A DNA stretch of 58,207 bases from Lachnospiraceae bacterium (GTDB lineage: Bacteria; Bacillota; Clostridia; Lachnospirales; Lachnospiraceae), in assembly GCA_017467805.1 (NCBI GenBank), contig JAFUKJ010000078.1, positions 1-58,207 on the forward strand. The letters run 5' to 3'. The translations under genes were made by a program, and so were the position numbers. Numbering within the stretch: position 1 is the first letter of the stretch; each line of letters opens with the position of its first letter. Positions 50,770 to 58,207 of this stretch are shown piece by piece. Below the pieces are notes generated by a model. That model worked only from the letters and a program-made list of their open reading frames with translations, was not told the DNA's origin and made no database searches.

Positions 50770-52299
50770 CTATTCCTTTATATCATCCATCGTTTTCCAC
50801 TTCTCCAGTGCTTCTTTTAAAGGCATTCCTTCTGCAATCGCGTTCTTTCGAACATTATTTACAGCCTGGATTTCCTTCATGCGGGTTCCCGTCAAAGTAT
50901 ACCCCTTCATCGCCCACAGTGTCGCAACCCATGCAACCATCGGAACAACACAGAACAATACAACAACAACGCCCTTCATTCCAGGTGCATACGGTGTTGA
51001 AGCATCTGGTAACGTATTAATTCCAATCATCGCAAGTGCAACGCCCACAATGGTAGAGCCAAGAGCACTTACAAGCTTATCTACCAGACTGAACAAAGTT
51101 CCCATGATGCCTGGTACATAACGTCCCGAACGATAGGTCTCGTAGTCGGAACAATCTGCAACCATCGGAATCGACATGTCCGCTGTCGCATAATAAGCAC
51201 CATATCCAACACCAAAGAACAGAACAAATAATATCGTATACAGATTAATACTTGTAACAGACAATGTTGTGGCTGGATTTCCCTGCTGCCAGACTAGTAG
51301 CAATGCCAAAACTCCCACATACATCACAAGCGCAATCATCGTATAGCGAACCAGAGACGCCTTCTGTCCCAGCTTCTGCGAGGTACGAACCGTTAATAAG
51401 AAAAATGGCACTGAGAATATATAACCTACAATCATCATCGGAAGATACAATGTACTGTAGCTTCCCATCATCGCTCCATAAAGCATACAAAGCACTGTCA
51501 TATTCGTTGCAATAGAGAACGCCAGCTTACAGCCCGCTCCTGCAACCATCAGACGTTGCAGCTCCTTGTTGGCGCCAAGAATAGAAAGATACTCTCTAAT
51601 CTTAACCTTCTCCTGATTTCCTCCAACACCGAAGAACTCAGGTCTGTCCTTCTCCCAAATACCGATTACCGCAAGCACTGTAAGGACTGCAGATACCACA
51701 ATTGCAAGAGGAATCATAAAATTAAAGAATCCCTGGCTATTATATCCCCCCAGTTTTCCCTCTAAAATCGGTGCAAGGAACTGAACCAATCCCATTCCTA
51801 ATAAGCTTGCAATTGTATTAAAAATAGTAAACATCGGTCTCTGCTTCGGGTCATTGGTCAGACAGGTCTGTCCTGAACGGGTACAGGCTGTCTGAAAGGT
51901 ATAACCGATTACATACAAAGCATAAAATAAAATAAATAAGGTGTATCTTAACCACATCCAATCCTGAGATACCAGACGTGTTCCAAAATACAGCAGCACC
52001 GCCGACAATGCCATAATCGCATTGCCAAGAACCATGTATGGTCTAAACTTACCAAACTTGGAATTGGTCTTATCAATCAACATACCAATGATTGGGTCAG
52101 TTACTGCATCAAACAAGCGCATCACGGTTACCATAGTCGTTGCAAACATCATTGCAAGTCCCAGTACACCATTTGCATAATAAGCGATAAAGTTCAAAGT
52201 CAAAATATAGTAAACATTTGTTGCACCGTTATTAAATGGAAACAATACCAGCTGATAAGGCTTTGCTCTGTTCACGGTGTCATTTGTTTGCTGACTCAC
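50770..52299 (-). CDS. GPH-type sugar transporter (MFS)
   Basis: 509 residues with about 12 membrane segments. The N-terminal LFPFNNGATNVYYILTLNFIAYYANG and the loop FDAVTDPIIGMLIDKTNSKFGKFRPYMV are typical of glycoside-pentoside-hexuronide:cation symporters (RP loop D-P-I-x-G). GTG 52299 is the likely start; the frame extends to 52368 through the intergenic hairpin. It is the last gene of the GH2-GH3 operon and imports the sugar the two glycosidases release or need. Confidence 0.88.
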   Translation of the reverse strand: MSQQTNDTVNRAKPYQLVLFPFNNGATNVYYILTLNFIAYYANGVLGLAMMFATTMVTVMRLFDAVTDPIIGMLIDKTNSKFGKFRPYMVLGNAIMALSAVLLYFGTRLVSQDWMWLRYTLFILFYALYVIGYTFQTACTRSGQTCLTNDPKQRPMFTIFNTIASLLGMGLVQFLAPILEGKLGGYNSQGFFNFMIPLAIVVSAVLTVLAVIGIWEKDRPEFFGVGGNQEKVKIREYLSILGANKELQRLMVAGAGCKLAFSIATNMTVLCMLYGAMMGSYSTLYLPMMIVGYIFSVPFFLLTVRTSQKLGQKASLVRYTMIALVMYVGVLALLLVWQQGNPATTLSVTSINLYTILFVLFFGVGYGAYYATADMSIPMVADCSDYETYRSGRYVPGIMGTLFSLVDKLVSALGSTIVGVALAMIGINTLPDASTPYAPGMKGVVVVLFCVVPMVAWVATLWAMKGYTLTGTRMKEIQAVNNVRKNAIAEGMPLKEALEKWKTMDDIKE

Positions 52300-52334
52300 T
52301 TTTATACCACACCCTTCTTTCAAATTCGGAAATA

Positions 52335-52355
52335 CCCCCACCATAACGGTGGGGG
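52335..52355. other. Very strong intergenic hairpin between GH3 and transporter
   Basis: CCCCCACC (52335-52342), loop ATAAC, GGTGGGGG (52348-52355): 8 bp with seven G-C pairs. It is not followed by a U-run on the minus strand. It may lower transporter expression or stabilise the GH3 mRNA end. Confidence 0.6.
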
Positions 52356-52377
52356 ATATCATCACCAATTATTCTTT

Positions 52378-55359
52378 CTACTCTACAGGCTTATATACAT
52401 AGGACTTTTTAAATGCACTTCTCTTACGAATCCACATTACCAGTGAAACAACAAAGAGTAAGCTAAATACAATCGCAATTGCCTTGCAGGTTGTTACTAT
52501 ATTAATCTCCAAGATATCAATGGTTGTATCAGGTCCGACACCATTCATACCGCTTGAATTCGCTACTGAATACAATGTCTGGTGACAAGCCTCTACCATT
52601 GCATTTACAATAACAGGATCATCCTTGTATTCAGGAAGCTGATTTAAGATATATGGCATCATCGCATCAAAGGCTGATACACCACCTGCCATAATACCGT
52701 CAGTACCTGTTACATAGGTTGTGATAACGTTATCTGTAATGATAAGACCTTTCTTGCCCCACTCTTCACGAACAACATCTGTCATCAAGCCTTTATTTCC
52801 GCCTGACCAGATAGCACCCCAACGTGTATAAGCTACCATTAAGCCTGCATCTGCTTCTTCTACAGGTGCCTGGAATGCCTTCAGGTAGATTTCACGGGCT
52901 GCCTGCTCGCTCAACCATGCGGCCTGACCGATTCTGTCCTGCTCACAGTCATTCAATGCAAAGTGCTTCATTACTACAAATACACCCTTGTCCGTCATAG
53001 CCTGAACTTCGTTCTTTCCCATCTCTCCTGCAAGATATGGGTCCTCTGAATAATACTCAAAGTTACGTCCGCCAAATGGTGTTCTGTGCATGTTACTTCC
53101 AGGTCCATACAAGCATGCAATCTTTGCATTAATACAGTTATTAGCGATTACTCTACCAACATCATAGATTAACTCTGTATTAAAGGTCGCTGCCATAACA
53201 TCCTCAGATGTGAACGCTGTTGCCTCTAAAGCTGTACGGCCGTCTGATACATCTGTTGTAAACAGAGACGCTGTAAGTCCCTGTGGTCCATTCTCATCAC
53301 GGGTACCTGGTGCTTCGATTGACTTAATTGGCATTGTCCAATGGAATGCATCACCAATCAATGTCACCATTTCATCAAAGCTCATCTGTGCTAAAAGCTG
53401 ATCCCACTTTGGATCGTCATAATCAAGACCAATCATATCGTAAAGCTTTAATCCATAATCTGCATCTAACTCAGGCATATCCATGGTCTCATAATTGTCA
53501 GCATTATACTGAACCTCCTGTAGCTTCGCAATCAAGGTCTCTGTTAATTTCAGCTGCAGAATCTTGGTTGGGAAGGTTCCCTGCCAATCATTTCGTGAAA
53601 GGTAAGTAATCTTCTGCCCATCCAAATCATTGGATAAATTGATATCTGAATCTGAAAGCTGATTCTCAATCTTTGTACCATTCAAAGTGGTTGAATACGT
53701 GGTTGCATCAAACTCAGGATTATTCCACTTATATGATAATGCTGCATTTCCATCTGCATCCATACGTCCATCTGTGTTAGCAACGGTATAACCCTTTGCT
53801 GCCAATGTATTATTTACAGCACTGTGTGCATCTGTTGCTACTGTCAGATAATAATCGCCTGCATCTAAGATATAAGTGCCTGCACCGTAAGCATCATAGG
53901 ATGCCATGTCTCTCTTATCTACATAGATTGTCAATGTCTCAGAAGCACCTGGAGCAAGAAGCTTTGTCTTACCAAATCCACAAAGCGCTACAGAAGACTT
54001 CTCTACGCCATTATCAATATCATACTGTGTATATGGCGACTGAACATATACCTGAACAGTCTCCTTACCCGAATAAGTGTCACCTGTGTTTGTAACTGTT
54101 ACCGTTACTTCAAATTGGTCTGTTGAAGCATTATAATTTACAGACATATTGCTGTATGCAAACTCTGTATAGCTAAGACCGAAGCCGAATGGATATGCTA
54201 CATCATTATGATAAGCATACTCACCTGCATTACCTGTCTGCATTACATAGTCTTCATAACGTGTCTCATAATATCTATAGCCTACATAAATACCTTCCTG
54301 ATAAATCATATAGGTCTTAGCTGACTCAGGAATCAATCCCTCCTCATAACCTTCATAAACAGTCGGTGTAAAGTTTACCATTGCTGGAGAAGAGTAATTG
54401 TTATAGCAGTAGGTATCAACAAGACTTCCTGAAGGTGTAACATTACCTGCAAGAATCTCTGCTACTGCATCAATACCTGTAATACCTACATCGCCAATCC
54501 AAAGACAAGCGTCAACACTATACTCATTATCCTTTAAGAAATCAACCTGTAATGGGTTTGCTGAGTTGATTAATACGATAATCTTCTTGATGGTTCCATT
54601 TGCCTTCATCGCTGCGACATTCTCCATCATTTCCTTTTCATTCTCATCTAAGGCAAGATAATTGAGTGTATCATAGGTAAGGTCGTGTCCCTCACCACCT
54701 ACTCTTGAGAAGGTAACGATTGCCGCATCCCCATAAGAAGCTACTGAGTTCTTAACATCATCTGTATATACATCCCAAGGACACTCCGATGTAGTTGCAG
54801 CTGTCATTGTAACCACACCGCCAACCTCTCGCAAATAGGTTGCTGCCACTTCATCCTTCAGATAAAAGTCCCAAAGGGTTGGGTTTACCTCAAAACCTGA
54901 GTTCTCTAACGCGCCCTTTAAGGTATTGGCTGTAGATGCATCAATATTACCTGAACCTGTACCACCATATACAAGATTACCTGATGAGTTTGAGAAACAG
55001 CTTACCTTTGAGCCTTTCGCTAACGGCAGCACATTGTTCTCATTCATAAGAAGCGCTGCGCCCTCTGCTTCTACCTGCTCGCAAAGCTCTAAACCATATT
55101 CCACCATCTCTTCCGCTGATGCGAAATCTGATTCGAAATAAATTGCGTTAGGGTCTTCATTTTCTAACTCATAGAAGTTACCTCCTACAAAGATAGAAAG
55201 CGTGTTATCAAACATGCTTGTAATAACGGTTGCCACTATACCGATAATTGCAATCGGTGCACTAAGAAATGTCAAACCCTTCCACGGCCTTGTAGCTTTC
55301 CGACGTGCCTTGCGATACGCTTTCTTACGCATCTTTTTTTCCTGCTTTGTCTCTTCCAT
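52378..55359 (-). CDS. Membrane-anchored GH3 glycosidase with reversed domain order
   Basis: 993 residues. An N-terminal basic stretch and membrane helix (about 29-49) and a C-terminal helix (about 957-977) with basic tail anchor both ends. Between them, the usual C domain of GH3 comes first (about 90-350, GAALLMNENNVLPL), then an Fn3-like domain (about 390-510, VQVYVQSPYTQ, LLAPGASETLTIYVD), and last the catalytic barrel (about 655-930). The barrel has CLYGPGSNMHRTPFGGRNFEYYSEDP, FVVMKHFALNDCEQDR and the nucleophile Asp in GLIITDNV. Reversed order is known in some ruminal GH3 beta-glucosidases. The activity is probably beta-glucosidase-like. Confidence 0.9.
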   Translation of the reverse strand: MEETKQEKKMRKKAYRKARRKATRPWKGLTFLSAPIAIIGIVATVITSMFDNTLSIFVGGNFYELENEDPNAIYFESDFASAEEMVEYGLELCEQVEAEGAALLMNENNVLPLAKGSKVSCFSNSSGNLVYGGTGSGNIDASTANTLKGALENSGFEVNPTLWDFYLKDEVAATYLREVGGVVTMTAATTSECPWDVYTDDVKNSVASYGDAAIVTFSRVGGEGHDLTYDTLNYLALDENEKEMMENVAAMKANGTIKKIIVLINSANPLQVDFLKDNEYSVDACLWIGDVGITGIDAVAEILAGNVTPSGSLVDTYCYNNYSSPAMVNFTPTVYEGYEEGLIPESAKTYMIYQEGIYVGYRYYETRYEDYVMQTGNAGEYAYHNDVAYPFGFGLSYTEFAYSNMSVNYNASTDQFEVTVTVTNTGDTYSGKETVQVYVQSPYTQYDIDNGVEKSSVALCGFGKTKLLAPGASETLTIYVDKRDMASYDAYGAGTYILDAGDYYLTVATDAHSAVNNTLAAKGYTVANTDGRMDADGNAALSYKWNNPEFDATTYSTTLNGTKIENQLSDSDINLSNDLDGQKITYLSRNDWQGTFPTKILQLKLTETLIAKLQEVQYNADNYETMDMPELDADYGLKLYDMIGLDYDDPKWDQLLAQMSFDEMVTLIGDAFHWTMPIKSIEAPGTRDENGPQGLTASLFTTDVSDGRTALEATAFTSEDVMAATFNTELIYDVGRVIANNCINAKIACLYGPGSNMHRTPFGGRNFEYYSEDPYLAGEMGKNEVQAMTDKGVFVVMKHFALNDCEQDRIGQAAWLSEQAAREIYLKAFQAPVEEADAGLMVAYTRWGAIWSGGNKGLMTDVVREEWGKKGLIITDNVITTYVTGTDGIMAGGVSAFDAMMPYILNQLPEYKDDPVIVNAMVEACHQTLYSVANSSGMNGVGPDTTIDILEINIVTTCKAIAIVFSLLFVVSLVMWIRKRSAFKKSYVYKPVE

Positions 55360-55394
55360 AGTCGTCTCCCTTTCATTTACTTTTATTCGTTGAT

Positions 55395-57317
55395 TTACAT
55401 CCAGTTGGAGCTATCGCCCTTTTTAAGCTTATACTCCGGTTTTGCTTTCTTACATCTATAAATCACAGTGCTGTCTTTACAATCTCCTGCACGAACCTCA
55501 AGCTGATTTGTTTCCTGCATCGGAAGCTGAAACTTGAATACATGCTCTCCCTTTCTTGTTGCAATGAAGGTTTGGTTATTGTAAAGCGTAACTTCCTTTT
55601 GGTTGGAATACACTGTAATCTCGGTATACTTACCTGTACGATACGCAAATCTTCTACCTGCCAGATACACAAACGGCGTATCTGTCCAGTATGCTTTGTA
55701 GAGATAAAAGCTATCCTTTTTCAGCTTTCTGTCAAAGGTAACCATCCCCTTATGATTCATACCAGGCTCACCGCCCTGATTTCTGGCATCTGCCGCGAAA
55801 TCAAACATATTCCATATATAGGTCGCCCACATATACGGATGCCGTTTGAAGCATCTGAGCATAAATTCATGATACCTATTCTGATATTCCTCCGTATTAT
55901 CTCCACGTCTTGGATGTCTGCTATGGAGATTTGGCATGCCCTCTGCACCATACTCTGAGTAAGACAGACATCTGTTTGGATAGATTAAATGATAAAAGCC
56001 TACCCACAAATCATTTAAGAAAAATCCTGGTACATACCAACCAAGATATAAATTCCAGCCAACCAAATCTGTAATCTTCGATACAGGATGGAATGGGTGA
56101 CACATTGCAAAGCATGCCAGTGTCGTTGGTCTTGTCGGGTCCATCTCCTTACATAGCTTCTGTAATGCATGATGATTGTCCAGCATATCCGCCCTATGCT
56201 TTTTTCCCGAAATGGTAATCTCATTGGAAATTCCCCATGTCACAATGCAAGGATGATTATAATTCTGTACAATCAGCTCCTTCATCTGCGAAAAGGTATT
56301 CTCACGCCCATTTGGTAAATGCTCCGAAATATAAGGAATCTCTGCCCATACTATCATTCCATATTTATCGCATAAGTCATAGAAATACTGATTATGCTGA
56401 TAATGTGCCAATCGAATGGTATTCGCTCCAATCTCACGAATCAATTCCATATCCATATCCATTTTCTCTGTATCTATCGCATTTCCAAGGTCTCTCCAAT
56501 CCTGATGTCGTGATACGCCATGTAGCGGATACGGTCTGCCATTCAGGTGGAAACCATCCTTTGGGCTAAATTCAAAGGTTCTCACACCGCAATTACAGCT
56601 TATCTCATCCACTACAATCTCATCCTTTATAAGCTGTGCCTGCAGCTTATAAAGATACGGGTCTGCAAGTCCATCCCACAAATGAACGTTTGCAACAGTC
56701 AGTATCACATCGCGTCCCTGATTCTCTGCTACCACTTTCCCTTGGGCATCCAAAAGCTGAACCTTAATATCCATACCTTTTGCCATGTCATTCAAATACA
56801 GCTGGGCATGGATTTTTGAAGTAGTGCCTTCCACTTCTGTAGTATATTTCATACCTGAACCACCATAGTAATCCAAGTCAAAATGTGCCTCATTTACAAT
56901 AAGGTACTCTACATCTCTGTAGATACCGCCATAAAAGGTAAAATCTGCTTTCTGTGGATATATGCAGTCATTTACACTATTATCTACTTCTATCTTCAGT
57001 TGATTCTCAGCCAAAAGCTTATCTGTCACATCCACACGGAAGGTCGAATAGCCTCCATCATGGGTGCAAATCTCCTGCTCATTCAAAAGCACCCTTGCTG
57101 ATGAATTCACTCCATGAAATTGCAGATATACTCTTTCGTCTGCCTTATGGTCAGGCTTTGCAATCATACGTTCATAAACACAGGTTCCTCGATAATAATC
57201 ATTTCCGCCATCCTGCCCATCCCTACCATTCCATGTATGTGGCAAATCAAGAAGCACCGTCTTTCCTTCCTGATTAGTAAAATTCCAGCCATTCATCAAT
57301 TTTTCAATTCTTCTCAT
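55395..57317 (-). CDS. GH2-family glycosidase (beta-galactosidase-like)
   Basis: 640 residues, no signal peptide, so cytoplasmic. Sugar-binding jelly roll (about 1-140), Ig-like domain (about 165-245) and TIM barrel (about 250-560). The acid/base is Glu366 in WGISNEITIS and the nucleophile Glu455 in CLSYSEYGAEG; GVSRHQDW marks the barrel start. It is shorter than LacZ and closer to LacA/BgaB-like GH2 enzymes. AGAGG lies 8 bases before the ATG. First gene of the operon; an upstream TACAAT (57358-57353, minus) may be the -10, without a good -35. Confidence 0.93.
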   Translation of the reverse strand: MRRIEKLMNGWNFTNQEGKTVLLDLPHTWNGRDGQDGGNDYYRGTCVYERMIAKPDHKADERVYLQFHGVNSSARVLLNEQEICTHDGGYSTFRVDVTDKLLAENQLKIEVDNSVNDCIYPQKADFTFYGGIYRDVEYLIVNEAHFDLDYYGGSGMKYTTEVEGTTSKIHAQLYLNDMAKGMDIKVQLLDAQGKVVAENQGRDVILTVANVHLWDGLADPYLYKLQAQLIKDEIVVDEISCNCGVRTFEFSPKDGFHLNGRPYPLHGVSRHQDWRDLGNAIDTEKMDMDMELIREIGANTIRLAHYQHNQYFYDLCDKYGMIVWAEIPYISEHLPNGRENTFSQMKELIVQNYNHPCIVTWGISNEITISGKKHRADMLDNHHALQKLCKEMDPTRPTTLACFAMCHPFHPVSKITDLVGWNLYLGWYVPGFFLNDLWVGFYHLIYPNRCLSYSEYGAEGMPNLHSRHPRRGDNTEEYQNRYHEFMLRCFKRHPYMWATYIWNMFDFAADARNQGGEPGMNHKGMVTFDRKLKKDSFYLYKAYWTDTPFVYLAGRRFAYRTGKYTEITVYSNQKEVTLYNNQTFIATRKGEHVFKFQLPMQETNQLEVRAGDCKDSTVIYRCKKAKPEYKLKKGDSSNWM

Positions 57318-57692
57318 TTCCTCATCCTCTCATAACGCAGAGTTCTCTCTCCATTGTACCACTTATTTTCTCAAATTTACAGACTTTTTGTGTGTTGTTT
57401 TTTGTTTTATTTGTCAATTCTTTCCATTTTTATACAAATTCAAGTTTGTCGAGCTGTTCCCGCTTCACTCGCCTGCTACACGACCAAACTATATTTTGTC
57501 TCAAAAGTTAGAGTTCCGAGCATAAGTGGTACTAGATGTTTTTATTTAAATGTTCTAAGACGTACGCAACCGAGGCATATTCGTGTTCAGCTGTATACGG
57601 CGATGCCATACATGAGGAAGTAGCCCGCAAGGGCGGATTCCGAATGTAGCATGGTGTCGTCTATCACTATTATTTAGAGAATTATGTATTTT
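57318..57692. other. Gene-free region upstream of GH2
   Basis: No convincing gene. Near 57353 is a possible -10 for the GH2 operon. From about 57440 to 57660 the base composition shifts to a more GC-rich mixture (for example GAGCTGTTCCCGCTTCACTC and GTAGCCCGCAAGGGCGGATT, with the palindrome GCCCGCAAGGGC). This has the look of an interspersed genomic element or a decayed segment, but one copy only is seen in the window. Confidence 0.45.
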
Positions 57693-57913
57693 GGTGTACC
57701 ACAGCGATTTTTGCTCTCCTGTACACCTTTTTTGCTGTAATACAAGCATATCTGGTGTACCACAGCAGTTTTATGCTCTCCTGTATACCTTTTTTGCTGT
57801 AATACAAGCATATCTGGTGCACCACAGCAGTTTTACGCTCTCCTGTACACCCTTTTTGATGAAATACAAGAATATCTGGTGTACTACAGCATGTTTTTGT
57901 TCTGCTGTACACC
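57693..57913. repeat. Tandem hairpin array C: four units, 61-62-bp period
   Basis: Units start at 57693, 57754, 57816 and 57878. Each is a hairpin of about 35 bp (left arm GGTGTAC, right arm GTACACC, with the asymmetric CCA/CTA bulge then CAGC) and a spacer of about 26 bp (TTTTTTGCTGTAATACAAGC followed by ATATCT). The last unit has no copy of the spacer after it. The architecture, hairpin plus fixed spacer in about 62 bp, mirrors arrays A and B, with unrelated sequence. Confidence 0.93.
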
Positions 57914-58045
57914 ATTTTAGCCGATTAAATAGTGGTACAACAAAGGTCAAAGTACTTATAAACAGACCCAACTATCTATGCGTACTGCACAAACCTTGTT
58001 AGCGCATGCGCCTGAGTAGTCAGACATTCCAAAATGTGACATATG

Positions 58046-58130
58046 AGGTACAGGCAAAATAATTTAAGCACAAGATATCGAAAACTAGCAAAACCGATAT
58101 CCTATGCTCGATAAAAGTGTTCCTGTACCT
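58046..58130. repeat. Nested inverted repeats
   Basis: Outer arms AGGTACAGG (58046-58054) and CCTGTACCT (58122-58130) enclose inner arms GATATCG (58074-58080) and CGATATC (58095-58101). Both pairs are perfect. No gene is visible in this stretch. Confidence 0.7.
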
Positions 58131-58166
58131 AAAAATCTTATTAAATGGATATAAAATACCTAGATT

Positions 58167-58203
58167 CGAGGTACCACGACAGGATTTTCGTTACAGTACC
58201 TCG
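58167..58203. repeat. Hairpin resembling the array C unit
   Basis: Arms CGAGGTAC (58167-58174) and GTACCTCG (58196-58203) pair perfectly. The inside begins CACGACAGGATTTTCG, comparable to CACAGCGATTTTTGC in array C, while the outer stem is different but still paired. Possibly a diverged relative; the window ends 4 bases later. Confidence 0.55.
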
Positions 58204-58207
58204 CAGG

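Noticed and set aside
57682-57971. Repeat-containing frames on both strands through array C
   Set aside because: They are produced by the tandem repeat and lack ribosome sites; the period of 61-62 bp even shifts frame between units.

Overview
The window reads as a chromosomal segment of a Gram-positive, low-to-mid GC anaerobe of the class Clostridia, most probably a Lachnospiraceae gut commensal. The basis is gene content and order (apt-rel-MBL hydrolase with hemZ nearby, CIRCE-controlled groESL, pyrB-pyrI, a DUF815 ATPase next to ppk/ppx, an MBOAT/DHHW/DUF4358 O-acetylation cluster, a GH2-GH3-sugar transporter operon), strong AGGAGG-type ribosome sites, and AT-rich SigA-like promoters. The species cannot be fixed from the sequence alone. 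Almost all genes lie on the minus strand; the plus-strand exceptions are an ABC-F/PHP/HAD run (24.6-28.0 kb), a DUF5050 gene (42.5 kb) and pyrBI (44.2-45.7 kb).

Layout. 0-1.7 kb: the start of an unknown gene and a hemZ that appears cut short by a premature stop. 1.7-5.7 kb: an AT-rich accessory block (unknown protein, P-loop kinase, GNAT, CPBP protease, VanZ) carrying a seven-unit 63-bp hairpin array and one solo copy; it separates hemZ from the MBL-rel-apt operon. 5.8-9.4 kb: stringent response and purine salvage. 9.5-17.3 kb: nitroreductase, envelope O-acetylation cluster, AgrC/AgrA-type two-component pair, SPFH/NfeD pair. 17.4-20.8 kb: a defence- or competition-like block with three immunity-type genes, a fused MNT-HEPN toxin/antitoxin-like protein and a PD-(D/E)XK-like protein, preceded by a second 63-bp hairpin array. 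21.3-24.4 kb: groESL and a degenerate GGDEF protein. 24.6-35 kb: ABC-F, PHP, HAD, LysR and metY, a large unrecognised protein, and an amino-acid ABC transporter with substrate-binding lobes in swapped order. 35.1-42.3 kb: a six-gene operon from pheA through DUF815, ppx, ppk and maf. 44.1-45.7 kb: pyrBI with a leader peptide and an attenuator. 45.8-47.9 kb: two CobW/COG0523 GTPases, one with a duplicated His/Cys metal-binding segment. 48.0-50.7 kb: a LexA-box-controlled operon of a possible nuclease-fold protein, a UmuC-type polymerase and YolD. 50.7-57.3 kb: MFS-GH3-GH2 glycoside operon. 57.3-58.2 kb: no gene, but a third hairpin array (about 62-bp period) and two more large inverted repeats.

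The strongest unexplained signal is the set of tandem hairpin arrays. Two loci 17 kb apart share an exact 63-bp period and a conserved hairpin interior, while one stem base pair changes from A-T to C-G in a compensated way. The other leading candidates are the pyrBI leader attenuator (analogous to enterobacterial pyrL), the SOS operon headed by a possible BECR/LPD-type nuclease, and the single-chain MNT-HEPN protein.
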